From: Acorus gramineus | Taxonomy: Eukaryota > Streptophyta > Magnoliopsida > Acorales > Acoraceae | Direction: 5' to 3' | NCBI GenBank assembly: GCA_030737835.1 | Contig: JAUJYN010000015.1 | Coordinates: 678,861 to 742,860, forward strand | DNA length: 64,000 bases | Shown: piece after piece, positions 10,565 through 21,484 of the stretch | Position numbering within the stretch: position 1 is the first letter of the stretch | Layout of the letters: the number at the start of each line of letters is the position of its first letter | Notes under the pieces: model-generated | Told to the model about the DNA's origin: nothing | Databases searched by the model: none | Seen by the model: the letters and a program-made list of their open reading frames with translations, nothing else | Made by a program: the position numbers and the translations under genes

Positions 10565-10868
10565 AAAATTTTAAAAATTTCATTGTTTTAACCTCACATT
10601 TAAACGTACCTTTAGATTTTTTTTTTTGTTGAAAAATTATAATCATATCTATTTTAAGAAAAATTCAAAATAGACAATGACTGAAATTACCTTTTAGAAT
10701 AACTTAAAAAACACAACTAAATAAAACATGATTTATTCCACTGGTTGATATACAGTCATCTATCCGTGATCAGTTGGGAGATTGAACTCAAAATGTTTAA
10801 TTTTTTTTTTTGGATGCCCAATTTGGGTAGAAGAATGGATGGGGTATAATAAGAGTGAAGAAGTAAAA
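10565..10868. other. AT-rich insertion of unknown origin in LTR B1
   Basis: About 300 bases of AT-rich DNA with two long T runs, sharply bounded by GC-rich sequence on both sides and missing from B2, B3, B4 and B-AUT. I find no terminal inverted repeat, no clear target duplication and no long reading frame. Confidence 0.6.
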
Positions 10869-11432
10869 ATGCTGTGCGCGCGGAGTGGTGAGCGGGTGGT
10901 GTGCGAGTGCTGCTCGGAGGGCGTGGTGCGCGCGGGGCGAGTAGGGTGCGAGCGCGGAGTGTGAGCGGGCAGGTGTGCGGGCGCTGCGCTGGGGCGAAGT
11001 GCGGGCGGGCGCACGTGCGGGGCGCTACGCTGGGGCGCAGTGCGCGCGGGTGCACCGGGGGCTGGTCGAGCCGGTGGTACGCGCGGGGTGCGCGCGGAGC
11101 GAGGCGATGGCGCGCAGGGTGTGCGGGTGTGCGCGCGGGTTGCTGTGCTGGGGCGCAGTGAGCGCGCGGTGCACCCGGGAGGTCTCGGCAGGGTGTCCGG
11201 GCGTGCGGGCTGAGCTCGGCAGGGCGTCTGGGGGCGCGGGCCGGGGCTCGGCTGTGCGCCCGGGGCGGGTGGCCGTGCGTGCGGCTGCCCGGGGGGTTTG
11301 GGAATGAGTTGGGGTGCTCGGGCTCGCGTGCGTATAGGCCGTATGTACGCTTGTCCGAGTGTTGTGTATTTTTAGGTATTTTTGGATTTATTTGTGGATT
11401 TTGCTCACCGAATTGATTACGCTATTTTGCAG

Positions 11433-11468
11433 ATCTTGACGGACGGTCGCGCGACGACCCGACTATCG
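11433..11468 (+). other. Microexon-like segment (36 nt) in LTR B1
   Basis: Acceptor TTTTGCAG, 36 nt starting ATCTTGACGG, donor GTGAGTGG. Length and flanks are identical in the other B LTRs. Confidence 0.55.
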
Positions 11469-12231
11469 GTGAGTGGGACAATCCAACCCAGTAGGGAGGC
11501 GTATACGCACTTGGGCGTGTACCGTCCTCCCCTGGGGCACCATGGATTATATTAACTTGTTGTAATGTGAAATCCATGCAAGCATGAAAAATGTAGAATG
11601 CATGCCACCCTAGACTTGTACGTTAGGGACTTGCACCCTTAGGTTGTGTAAGAGCCGTGCATCCTGTCACCTTGTTATCATGCTAGGAAGCCTCGACCTA
11701 TGCATGTGTCCTACTAGTTTAATTTGTTAAATTAAATGCTAGAATATGTTTAATTGCATGCCTTAGATAATATTATAGGGAGGGGCCTTGCGAGGTCAAC
11801 ATTGAGACCCGTGCTAGGGTACTCCGTGTTCCTTGTTTGGTTGTCGGGATGTCCTATATCGGGACCTCACGCTGCCCTCCCAAGGTTTCTTTCCCAATAG
11901 TATTATACCCTTACTGTTATTATTATTATGCATGTTCCCCGCATCTTGGTTATGCGCCCTGGAGGAATTCTGAGGAATTCATGACATTAGAGTTGTTGAG
12001 ATGTGTTTGTCAGCGGATCCGAGTGGATCATATGCGATGGATAGGCTGATCTGTTCCCTTCGTTGGATCCTTTAGAGACTACCCCGGCTAGAGAGACTGT
12101 CCCGTGCAGGGGCTCCCATCAGTAGGCACCTCCTGATCTTGGACTCGGATTGTGCTGAATGTGGGAGTGGCCAAACAGCCTACGGAGTGGGGAGAGACTA
12201 TCGGTGGACCAAGGGCGACCATCAGCCTAGT

Positions 12232-12470
12232 CAGTCCCAATATCCTATGTCACCTATTGAGAGGTGAGGGTGAGGGTGTGGTGGGTTGGCAATGTAGCGA
12301 CCCACTGGATTGTTAGTCCCAATATCCTATGTCACCTATTGAGGGGTGAGGGTGAGGGTGTATGATTGTGTATGGATGTTTATCAGGCTAGTCAGTCCCA
12401 ATATCCTATGTCACCATATTGAGGGGTGAGGGTGAGGGTGTAGTGGGTTGGCGATAGCGACCCCCTGGCC
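12232..12470 (+). repeat. Tandem repeat in LTR B1 (about three units)
   Basis: A unit of roughly 80 bases beginning CAGTCCCAATATCCTATGTC, containing GGGTGA repeats and a GTGGGT...ACCCAC hairpin, is repeated imperfectly. Copy number differs among family-B LTRs: two at 52733-52900, two in the right LTR of B-AUT (about 38680-38860), one in B2 and B3, none in the left LTR of B-AUT. Confidence 0.75.
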
Positions 12471-13005
12471 TGTATAGCTGTTGCCATTTTGTGGCTTTTA
12501 ATAATGTGATTGTGAGTTAATAATATCTGGTGGTTAATATAAATTGTGGGGCACGGGTTGTGCTGTTCACTGAGCGTGTGGCTCACCCCTCGCATAATAT
12601 TTTCTCCAGTGTCATCTGAGTCGGATCTGGAGGAAGAGCTCCCCGAGGGACTTCATCAGTAGCGGAGTAGCGCTACGTCCCGCGAGTATCAGAGGCTATC
12701 AGCATCCCTTGTAATTATATGTATTTATTCCGTGCTTGGGCACGCGTTTGTATTGTATTTGGATGTCTTTGTATATATTGGCTCTCACAGGACAGTTGAT
12801 TTATGTATCGAGTCTGTAATGTGTTTTGGATTACAGATTCAGTCTTTTAGCTTCCGCTATTGGTGTATATATCATGTCAGCCCTGCTTTTGTAGTCTTTG
12901 TTGTCATTTTAGCTGTTGTGTGAGTATATTATTGAACTCTTGTTTATACTGATATCATATATACACCTGCCGCATCCCGGGGTCGGCCGGCCCTGGGGCA
13001 TGACA

Positions 13006-15296
13006 ACAAATATCTCTCTCTCTCTCCCTCCCACTCCCCACGTGGGATTCTTTGGGTCTCTCTTTCTCTCTTTTCACTCCCCCAAGGTGTTTGTGTTATT
13101 TCCTCAAAGAGAAGAGAAGGAGAAGGTGAAGGAGGAAGAGAAGGAGAAGGTGAAGGAGAAAGAGAAAGGTTTGTGTAGGTGTTGTTGTTGTTATTGTTTC
13201 CCCTCTCTCAAGCACCTTTTCATGACCATTCCCCCCCCCCTGATTTTCAGCCAAGAAGGAGGCTGAGGAGGGCTGTGGAGGTGGTGGTAGTGGTGGTGGT
13301 GGTTGAGGTGGTCGTGGGTGCATCGAGGGCCCCTGAATCTCCCCCTTTCATTCCCCCTCCCAAGGTGAGCTCTTCCCCTTCTTTTCTTGGTTTTTCATGG
13401 CTTAGGGGGTTGTGGGGAGGTCATGCATGCTAGGTAATTGGTTTAGGGTGAGTGAGAAGTGTGGAGGAGGGGTTAAAAGGGGTTAAAAAGGGGTTAGGGA
13501 AGGCTGGGCGCGCGCAGGCGCGCGCGCAGGAGGGCGCTGGCAGGCGCAGGCGGGCGCGCAGACGTGGGCGGGTGCGCACAGAGTGGGCGCGTGGGTGCGC
13601 GTGGGCGTTGGCGCGAGCGGTGGTGCGCGCGGAGCGTGCGCGCGAGTGCGCTCGGGTGCACGAGGTCCCGGGTTGTTTGGTGAGTGGTTTGATCCAATCC
13701 CCCCCCCCTCTCGGGATGCGCTCGACGCGCGTTAGTCCACGTCGCGCATCGATGGGGCCCCCGAGCTATACTACTTGTGTAGATAAGTAGTATGGCCATG
13801 CATAAGCTGTAATATGTAGATATCTTGCATGCTAGGCTTATATACATGTATTGTATTCATGTATGAATGATTGTGTTGCATGAGCCCCTCTAGTATGGGC
13901 ATGTATGTTGTAAATGTGTATGGATGTGAAGAATATGGCATGTCATAGGTAGTATTGTTACTACTCCCACCATATTAATGGGAATATATAGTATGATTAA
14001 GTCTGGGTTAATAATGGGCACCTGCCTAATATTCCCTTGCGATAAGACTTGAGGGCAAGGTGTATATTGCGCCCATGCTAATGGGGCAAAGCTATGACCA
14101 GCTTCATGAGATGATGATCTCGCTCGCCCTCTCCCTCTGAACGAACTGAAAGTAGATGCTATTTCCTACTCGACTCAGGTTCGTCTGAATATTGGCATGC
14201 ACCTGTTACTGCGCGAGATCGCGCCTGACTTTTTCTTTTAAGTTGACGATATCCAACGCATGCTTAAGTTAGGCCTTGTGATTAATGACCATGTATGCAT
14301 GTTGTATGATTTATCATGATGTAAATCCATGTTAGGGAGTGTCCCTATAATTATTAGATGATTGTGCATATGGTTCATGCACATAGCTGGATATATTTAT
14401 ATGCGCATGTTAAAAACTGATAGGCCTATCTGAAATAGGTGTGGGTATGACCCGCTGTCGGGTTGTACCTTATTAGTTAGAGCGCTAGCGATGTAATCGC
14501 CCCGTGCATCCGAGCGATGCACTCATTTGGAATTCAGGAGAATTCATTAGCTTATGGGATTATTTCTATGTGAGAGCAGAGGCAACCCCCCCTTTGTGTC
14601 TGAGCGACGCAACGGTGTGGGAGTACAGTAGTATTCGATATATCGATAAGTGATTATCGAGAGCAGTTGTTTTTCCATTAGGTTCGCTTTGCGAACATGG
14701 AATGTTTACTCCCAATGTCATCCGTGATGAAGAGGCCCGGGTTGTAGCTGTCCTGACAGAGGGCTCCCATCCGTAGGTACCACCGATGCGTTCGGGAGCG
14801 TACCGATCATGGGAGTGTACCAGGTAGAGGCTACCCGGGAGAGGGCTAACGAATGATATTGCGAGCGTGGAATCGTTCTCCCCTTCGTTGGATCCGATGT
14901 AGGAACTCTCCGGCGTTGGGAAAGCTGTCCTGACAGAGGGCTCCCATCCGTAGGTACCACCGATGCGTTCGGAGGGTATACCAGGTAGAGGCTACGGGGG
15001 GGAAAGGGCTTCCGGTGGACCAAGGGTGTAGAGCAGTCTAAGTCTCTTCCAAAAGTCCCAAGAGTCTCCCTCCTGGAGTGAGGGTGAGGATGAGGTGAAG
15101 ACACGTCGCCTCGTGACCCATTCGTTGTTCGTCCGTTCCCATAGTTGTTGGGTCCGGTCTCGTATCGATGTTCAAAGACATCGTTGGGTAGTTACCTCGA
15201 TGTAGATGATCCAGTAGTGTTGCGTAGACCAGTAATCCCGGGTCTCCTCGACCAACGGTATGGTCTCTCCCTAAAAGTCCCAAGAGTCTCCCTCCG

Positions 15297-15329
<33 letters not shown>

Positions 15330-15867
15330 TTGGTCGCGCCGCCGCGTGACCCTGTTATCCATGGGTTTCTACCCATGTTTTCCTCGAAAGGAAAGTGCTT
15401 ATATATTGAACTGTTGTATGGTGATTGGTTTCCAGCCACTCACTGAGCTTGTAGCTCACCCCTCACATACTGTTTCTTTTAAGGGGCAGTGTTGGGCGTG
15501 GAGCTGGAGCTTTCCTGTGGCGTGGTCTTATGGACGTGGAGCGTTCTTCCGGCGGGTGGCGAGTGCGAGGCTGTCAGCAGTCCTAGAGTCATTGTATATA
15601 TTGTAAATCGTGCATGTGGCACAGGTTGTATTTTCTTTGGTCTAGATTTGGCTCTCACAGGACAGTGATTGTGTATTCGAGTCTGTAATAATGTTTTTGG
15701 TTTACAGACATTGTTTATATATTATGCTTCCACTTTTCAATCAGTTATCATTATCCTTGCTTTGCCACCTTGTGTGTTGTTGTTGGAGTCTTTATTTGAC
15801 CTCAGGTATTGATAGCTGATATTTTATTATTGCCACGTCTCGGGGACGGCCGCCCTGGGGCGTGACA
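13006..15867 (+). repeat. 3' LTR of NA-1, second part
   Basis: Resumes with the duplicated target base run and TATCTCTCTC, colinear with 2991-6084. Compared with the 5' LTR it lacks about 220 bases around 13660, which removes most of the GC block, the microexon acceptor and half the microexon. It ends GGCGTGACA at 15867. Confidence 0.9.
15304..15324 (+). other. G-quadruplex motif (GGGTGA repeat)
   Basis: Four GGG runs separated by TGA loops, the canonical G4 pattern, in the LTR upstream of the last acceptor. Similar GGGTGA repeats occur in every LTR of the window. Confidence 0.7.
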
Positions 15868-15872
15868 CGTCT

Positions 15873-15958
15873 GGTCTACGAGATCTGCAAAACACAACCA
15901 ATGACCCACAATTAAAATATGGAACCTCCTAACACACATATAAGCCTACTTCATGTAG
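15873..15958 (-). repeat. Continuation of the minus-strand D LTR fragment
   Basis: Continues the host sequence interrupted at 2493. It includes the reversed CAGATCTCGTAGACC acceptor/microexon start and then breaks off at 15958 against a plus-strand LTR end. Confidence 0.65.
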
Positions 15959-16223
15959 ATCGTGCATGTGGCACAGGTTGTATTTTATTTAGACTAGACT
16001 TGGCTCTCAAAGGACATTGATTGTGTATTCGAGTCTGTAATGATATTTTTAGTTTACAGACTTATTGATATTTTTATGCTTCTGCTTTTCAGTTGAGTTA
16101 TCAGTTATCATTGCTTTGCCAGCTTGTGTGTTATTTATTGGAGTCATTGTTGACCTCTTATACTTGATAGCTGATACTCTATATATTGCCATGTCTTAAG
16201 GACGGCCACTCTGGGGCGTGACA
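15959..16223 (+). repeat. LTR end fragment, family D, plus strand
   Basis: Matches 780-1046 closely and ends GGCGTGACA. No PBS follows; the next bases are integrase sequence on the minus strand, so this is a recombined junction or the end of a fragmentary element. Confidence 0.8.
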
Positions 16224-17872
16224 CTACATGACAAGCCACCTCCCAAATCGACTCAATGACGAGAAACGGTCCGATGAAGGGCCAACTCAGCTTCCCCGAA
16301 CGTCGAAACATAGGATCCCCTTAAACTGGGACACCTTCACGAAAACATGGTCGCCAAACCCGAAGGTAAGCTCCTGGCGACGATGACCTGTGCAGCTCTT
16401 CTGTCGGTTCCGGGAGGTGCGGATGCACACCCAAACTAACCTTGCCACCGCAAGGTCAAATAAATAACTTATGGCCCCTCCAACTGGCGCTCTTTAACCG
16501 TCCCAATACTAGGGAGGCATAAAACTGCACCCGTAGAGTGCCTTTTATAGTTCCACCTTGATGCTCGAATGGTAGTCGACTCGCAGGCATACCCCACCAA
16601 ATGGGTGGTGCCTCACCCAACTGCCCCAAGTCGAGCACGCAGGCACTTAGCATGTTCTCCAATGTCTGAATTGTCCTCATTGATTGGCGATCCATTGGCG
16701 GTGAAACGCTGTACTTAAATGGAGGCTCGCGCCAAAGCCTGTCAAGGTTGCGCCATAACCTCACAGTAACCCTCGTGCCTCAACCGGAACTAGCGCCGAC
16801 CGGAGTACCATGAAGACGAACAATCGCGAAGGCAAAAACCCGCGTCAAGGCATAAAGGTACTCAGTCAGTTGGATAGGGAGGGAAACGCGGACTTAGTCA
16901 GTCGGTCAATGATCACCTTGACGGTGTCGCGACCCGAACGTGACTTTAGCAAGCCCGCAATAATCCCTGATAACCCACTCCCACATCCACTGAAGAATCT
17001 CGATGGACTGACGCTTTCCAACGCGATGATGATTCTCAAACTTTGCCTGAGGGCATGCCATCATAGGGAAACAAGGTCACCCATATCGCCTTTTCATCGT
17101 GCCACTAGCAATCTCAATGAAGACTACCTCAAAGTAGTCCACGAAGGCCCAATAAAACTTTTGAGATCCACGAAGGCATCCGGCGCATTCGTCACCCCGA
17201 CACCAGTACTTAAACTCGTAGTGCCCGAAGCGGTCACGAAAGGCCATCAACGGAATGCCTGACTCCCGGATCTCCAATTTGTGGTACCCTACGCGAAGAT
17301 CGATCTAACAGAAGATACTCGCTCCCAGAGCTGGTCAAATAGATCATCAATTCACGACAAGGGGCACCTGATCTTCAACCTCCACGGGGAGATCAAAACA
17401 ATTCCTCAGATAATTAAGTCCAGATTTTGCTCCTCGAGCATGGCTGGTGCTCATGATGACACTTACATGCTGGGTAAACCACTCAACTAAACATAATTCA
17501 TAAGACACGCAATAAGAGGTCGTCGAACCTCGCAAATGCCTATGCGACGTCATCTATCTGATAGGGAGGTTGAGTCCCATCGTGAACGCTAGCATCGTGT
17601 CTCCTCATTTGCGACCATTGTGGGGCAAAATGCGACAGTATCCACAACTGTGCTCCACATGCCACCACCGACAGGTCACCCAACTACAACCATTGGAACT
17701 CCAGCATTGTGCACTCAATGGGCAGATTCATTATGGGGAGTCCACGCTCTCGACATCATCCAGTAGCACTCTCCCGATGTGGCCTCTACCTAGTAGCCTC
17801 CCATGCCCACTATCTCTACCATATGGGCGCACCAACAAGCATAGTATCTGGGAGCACCTCACAGGGCCCTGG
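16224..17872 (-). pseudogene. NA-3 interior, part 1: integrase, RT, gag remnants (minus strand)
   Basis: From right to left the strand reads gag core, RT and integrase of the same deleted type as NA-1. The RT segment (about 17080-17360) has DDLFDQLWERV preceded by an in-frame TGA (17352-17354) but keeps a sense codon where NA-1, NA-4 and NA-5 have TAG. The RT/integrase deletion junction at about 17070-17110 is the same. Integrase breaks off at 16224 inside its C-terminal domain, and the 3' LTR is missing. NA-4 is inserted at 17873. Confidence 0.85.
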
Positions 17873-18586
17873 TGTTATGCCTGTGTCATTTGGAGCCATT
17901 TCGGTTAAGCCTTGGTCACATCTGGGTCATTCAGGGCCTTTTTCTTTTTCGATCGGAGTCGCTAAAATTTTGGCTTTTAGCCACCTGCGGGAGTTAGGGT
18001 ACTCTGATTGGAAATCAAACTGCATATTATGGGTCCTGGTACCATTTTGTACTACCCATAAAAATTTCATCGAATTCCTGTAACGTTTTGAAAAATATGC
18101 AGTTCTGAACTGCATCCGGGTTTTGAGAGTTCCTGGTTTGATTAGTCGAATAGTGTGAGATATTTTGGTGAATGTGGTGACCTTGGGTAACCTTACCCCC
18201 CTTTGCTTAGTGGTGAAGCAATCAATTGGTTATTTAAAGTGTTAGTGGGTGAGTTTAGGTTAGGTTCACCCCCACATTTTTCCATTACACTCACCCCCCC
18301 CCCCCGCAAGTGAGGAAAAAGTCTCTCTCTCTTCCCCTCCCACTCCCTACGTGAACCTCTCTTTGGGTCTCTCTTTCTCTTTTTCAATCCCCCCCATATG
18401 TTTGTGTTAATGCCTCAAAGAGAAGAGAAGGAGATCAAGAAGGATGTACTACATGAGAGGTGATCTTGAGGTGGGTTATGTGAGCTTGTGCTCATAAGTG
18501 GCTGTCCCTCTATCTTTCCCCCCTGGTTTCAGCCATCAAGAAGAGCACCCAAGGATGGAATTGGTGGTAGTAGTGGTGGTGGCCGA
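17873..18586 (+). repeat. 5' LTR of NA-4 (family C), first part
   Basis: Starts TGTTATGCCTGTGTC like family A but then changes to sequence resembling family B. Acceptor GGTTTCAG at 18525-18532 opens an exon-2-like block that B2 has split at 18586/21485. Confidence 0.9.
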
Positions 18587-19145
18587 TGTTATATATGTGT
18601 CACTTTTAACCTTCTGGTAACCGTTGGGACATTCTGGCAGTTTTTGAGTTTTTTCATTTTTCGATCGAAACCGCTAAAATTTTGGACTGTTAGCTATCAT
18701 CCTAAGTTTGAGGACTCCGATTGAAAATCTAACTGCATATTATGTGTCCTGGTGCCATTCCAAGCCACTCACGAAAATTTCATCAAATTCCGGTAACGTT
18801 TCAGAATTTCACAGTTCTGAAGCGTATCTGGGTTTTGACCGAGCAAAAAGTCATTGGGAGACTTGACTTGGTCAAAGTGGGCCCCATGACTTGGTCAAAT
18901 ATGTTTGGATTTTAGTGTGGTTGGGTTGACTAGGGTCAAACCACACTTAAACCTAATCTTAATCCTCCCTAATCCTAGTTTAACCTAATCTAAGTGTGGG
19001 GTGACTTATAAGTGAAGCTAAAAATATCTCCCCCCACTATTCATCATCTTCTCCACCCAAATTTCTCTCCCCTCCTCTCTTTAAATCCACATTTAGACCT
19101 AGCTAGGGTGCTTGAAACCAAAAACCCTAAGAAGAGAAAAGATAG

Positions 19146-19237
19146 GTGAGCTCCCGATCTACCTTCCGGTGGTCTCGGATTCGAGTTCCCTCAAGTGTGA
19201 CCCCCCTCTCTTACCCTCTTTTCTCCTCTGATTTCAG
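19146..19237 (+). other. Putative intron 1 in LTR B2
   Basis: 92 bases from GTGAGC to a pyrimidine-rich CTGATTTCAG. The equivalents in B3 (42604-42694) and B4 (50961-51051) are both 91 bases with intact GT and AG. The size fits short plant introns. Confidence 0.5.
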
Positions 19238-20105
19238 CCACTTTGAAGGCTGAAAGAGATCTTGGTGGTGGTGGCCTTGGAGGAGGTGTTTCGGTGCGCG
19301 AAGAGCACCCGATCTTCCCTTCCTTCCTTTCCTTCCTTGGGTGAGGTTTCTTTCCTTCCTTTCCATGCTTAGATGCATGTTAGGAGGGTGTTTTTGGGTG
19401 TGGGTGGCTGTTGGTGGCGGTTGGTGGCGGTTGGTGGCCATTGGTGGCCGTCGGGGAGGTGGTAGGCTGTCTCGGGTAGGCTGGCAGCACAGGCAGGCGG
19501 GCTGGCAGGCAGGGCGGGCAGAGAAGGCTGGCAGGGCACGCGCGCGTGCGCGCGGGTGGAGCAGGAGCGTGCGGGTGTGTGCGCTGGGCGCCGTGCAGGG
19601 GCGTGCGCGCGGGCGCTGCGCAGAGGCGCAGTGCGTGCCGCGAGCAGGGGTCGTGTGCGGATGCTGCGCAGGGCGCTGTGCGGGGGCGTGCGCGTGGAGC
19701 GCTGCGTAGAGGCGCAGGCGTGCTGTGCACGCGCGGTGAGGCGAGCCGGTGGTGCGCGCGGGGTGCGCGCGGGGTGAGGCGATGGGGCGCAGGGCGTGCG
19801 GGTGTGCGCACGAGTGCTGCGCTGGGGCGCAGTGAGCGCGCGGTGCACCCAGGGGGCTCGGCGGCGTGTCCTGGCATGCGGGCAGGGGCTCGGCAGTGCA
19901 TCTGGGCGCGCGGGCTGGGGCGCGGCTGTGCGCCTGGGTCGGGTGGCCGTGCGTACGGCTGCCCAGGGGTTCGGGAGTGAGTCGGGGTGCTCGGACTCGC
20001 GTGCGTACGGGCCGTATGTACGTTTGTCCGAGTGTTGGGTATTTTAGTGTATTTTTGTATATATTTGTGTATTTTACTCACCGAGTTGATTACCCTATCT
20101 TGCAG

Positions 20106-20141
20106 ATCTTGACGGACGGTCGCGCGACGACCCGGTTATTG
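20106..20141 (+). other. Microexon-like segment (36 nt) in LTR B2
   Basis: Acceptor CTTGCAG, segment starting ATCTTGACGG, donor GTGAGTGG. Confidence 0.55.
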
Positions 20142-20938
20142 GTGAGTGGTACAATCCAACCCAGTAGGGAGGCGCTATATGCACTTGGGCGTATACCGTC
20201 CTCCCCTGGGGCACCATGGTTAATATTAACTTGTGTAACATGTAATCCATGCAAGCATGATTAATATGTAGTATGCATGCTACCCTAGACCGTGTATGTT
20301 AGGGACTTGCACCCTTAGGATATGTGTAAGAGCCATGCATCCTGTCACCATGTTCTCATGCTAGGAAGCCTCGACCTATGCATGCGTCCTATTAGTTTAA
20401 TTTATTAAATTAAATGCGAGCATATGTCTATTAGTATGCCTTGGGGAATATTAAGGGGGCCTTGCGAGGTCAACATTGAGACCCGGGCTAGGGTACTCCG
20501 TGTTCCTTGTTTGGTTGTCGGGATGTCCTATATCGGGACCTCAGGTTGCCCTCCCAAGGTTTCTTTTCCTCATTATTATCATATATGTTCCCCGCATCTT
20601 GGTTATGCACCCTGGAGGAATTCTGAAGAATTCATGACATTAGAGTTGTTGAGATGTGTTGTCGGCGGATCCGAGTGGATCATATGCATATGGATAGGTT
20701 GTTCTGTTCCATTCGTTGGATCCGTGTAGAGACTGCCCTAGCGTTAGAAAGGCCGTCCCGTGAGAGGGCTCCCATCAGTAGGTACCTCCTGATTTTGGAT
20801 TCGGACTGTGCTGAATGTGGGAGTGGCCAAGCGGCCTACGGAGTGGAGGAGAGACTATCGGTGGACCAAGGGTGATTAACAGCCTAGTCAGTCCCAATAT
20901 CCTATGTCACCATATGGAGGGGTGAGGGTTAGGGTGTG

Positions 20939-20963
20939 GTGGGTCGGCAATGTAGCGACCCAC
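20939..20963. other. Conserved LTR hairpin H2
   Basis: GTGGGTCG / CGACCCAC form a perfect 8-bp stem with a 9-base loop. It also occurs at 44469-44493, 50071-50095, 52871-52895, 59608-59632 and 62944-62968, in both family B and family A LTRs. Confidence 0.8.
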
Positions 20964-21484
20964 TAGATTTTGTAGTTCCTGCCACTTTGAGGCTTGATTA
21001 TTTATTTGTGGTTGATATAATTGTGATGGATGGGTTGTGCTATTCGCTGAGCATGTGGCTCACCCCTCGCATAATTTTTCTCCAGTTATCATTGAGTCGG
21101 ACTTGAAGGAGGAGCTCCCCGAGGGACTTCATCAGTAGTGGAGCAGCGCCACGTCCCGCGAGTATTAGAGGCCATCAGCATCCTTTCTTTTGCTTGTATG
21201 TATATATTTCCGTGCTTGGGCACCGTTTGTATATTATTTGGATGTATGTGTGTATATTGGCCCTCACTGGACATTTGATTATGTATCGAGTCTGTAGTAT
21301 TTTTTTGAATTACAGACTCAGTCTTTTAGCTTCCGCTATCTGTGTATATATCATGTCAGCCTTGCTTTCGTATGTGTTGTCATTTTAGTTGTTGTTTAGA
21401 GTATGTTATTGATCTCCTGTATAGACTACTGATATCATGTATACACTTGCCGCGTCCCGGGGACGGCCGCCCTGGGGCGTGACA

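Larger units (their letters stand above)
9363..13005 (+). mobile_element. Solo LTR B1 (family B)
   Basis: One LTR of 3,643 bp, starting TGTTATATATGTG and ending GGGGCATGACA, with no interior. Target duplication AAAAA/ACAAA. Splice-like module: acceptor ATTTCAG at 10013-10019, donor GTAAAA at 10133, microexon 11433-11468 and last acceptor TCTCCAG ending at 12609. The first donor seen in B2-B4 is lost. A 300-bp AT-rich insert (10565-10868) splits the GC-rich block. The tandem unit near 12232-12470 is present in about three copies. Confidence 0.92.
2494..15867 (+). mobile_element. NA-1: internally deleted Ty3/gypsy chromovirus with both LTRs
   Basis: Complete insertion flanked by the perfect 5-bp duplication CGTCT (2489-2493 and 15868-15872). 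The 5' LTR is 2494-6084. The interior of about 2.8 kb holds eroded gag, RT and integrase but no zinc knuckle, protease or RNase H. The 3' LTR (8868-15867) is interrupted by solo LTR B1. The PBS and PPT are intact, so the RNA could have been mobilised in trans. Stops occur in every former coding segment, so it is not autonomous. Confidence 0.93.
19238..21138 (+). other. Candidate spliced small ORF of LTR B2 (exons 2, 3, 4)
   Basis: Joining 19238-19340, 20106-20141 and 21086-21138 gives a frame open from just after a TGA near the start of exon 2 to a TAG at 21136-21138. Both junctions fall after codon position 1. The central segment reads DLDGRSRDDP and the C-terminus ELPEGLHQ. The same frame and stop occur in B1, B4 and both LTRs of B-AUT; B3 is shifted within exon 2. 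No in-frame ATG is visible, so translation is unproven and a non-coding leader is an alternative. Confidence 0.4.
18587..21484 (+). mobile_element. Solo LTR B2 (family B)
   Basis: One LTR of 2,898 bp, TGTTATATATG to GGCGTGACA, with the perfect duplication GCCGA (18582-18586 and 21485-21489). It shows the full splice-like module: donor GATAG|GTGAGC at 19146, intron 1 of 92 nt, acceptor ending 19237, exon 2 of 103 nt, donor GTGAGG at 19341, GC-rich intron 2, microexon 20106-20141, donor GTGAGT, intron 3 of 944 nt, acceptor TCTCCAG ending 21085. Confidence 0.94.

Noticed and set aside
12232..12470. Regular repeats that could suggest a CRISPR-like array
   Set aside because: Units are imperfect tandem LTR duplications without unique spacers, in a plant retrotransposon.
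9363..13005. Possibility that B1 is a whole short element rather than a solo LTR
   Set aside because: It has one TG start and one GTGACA-type end with no PBS, PPT or second LTR, and the near-match target duplication fits its outer ends.
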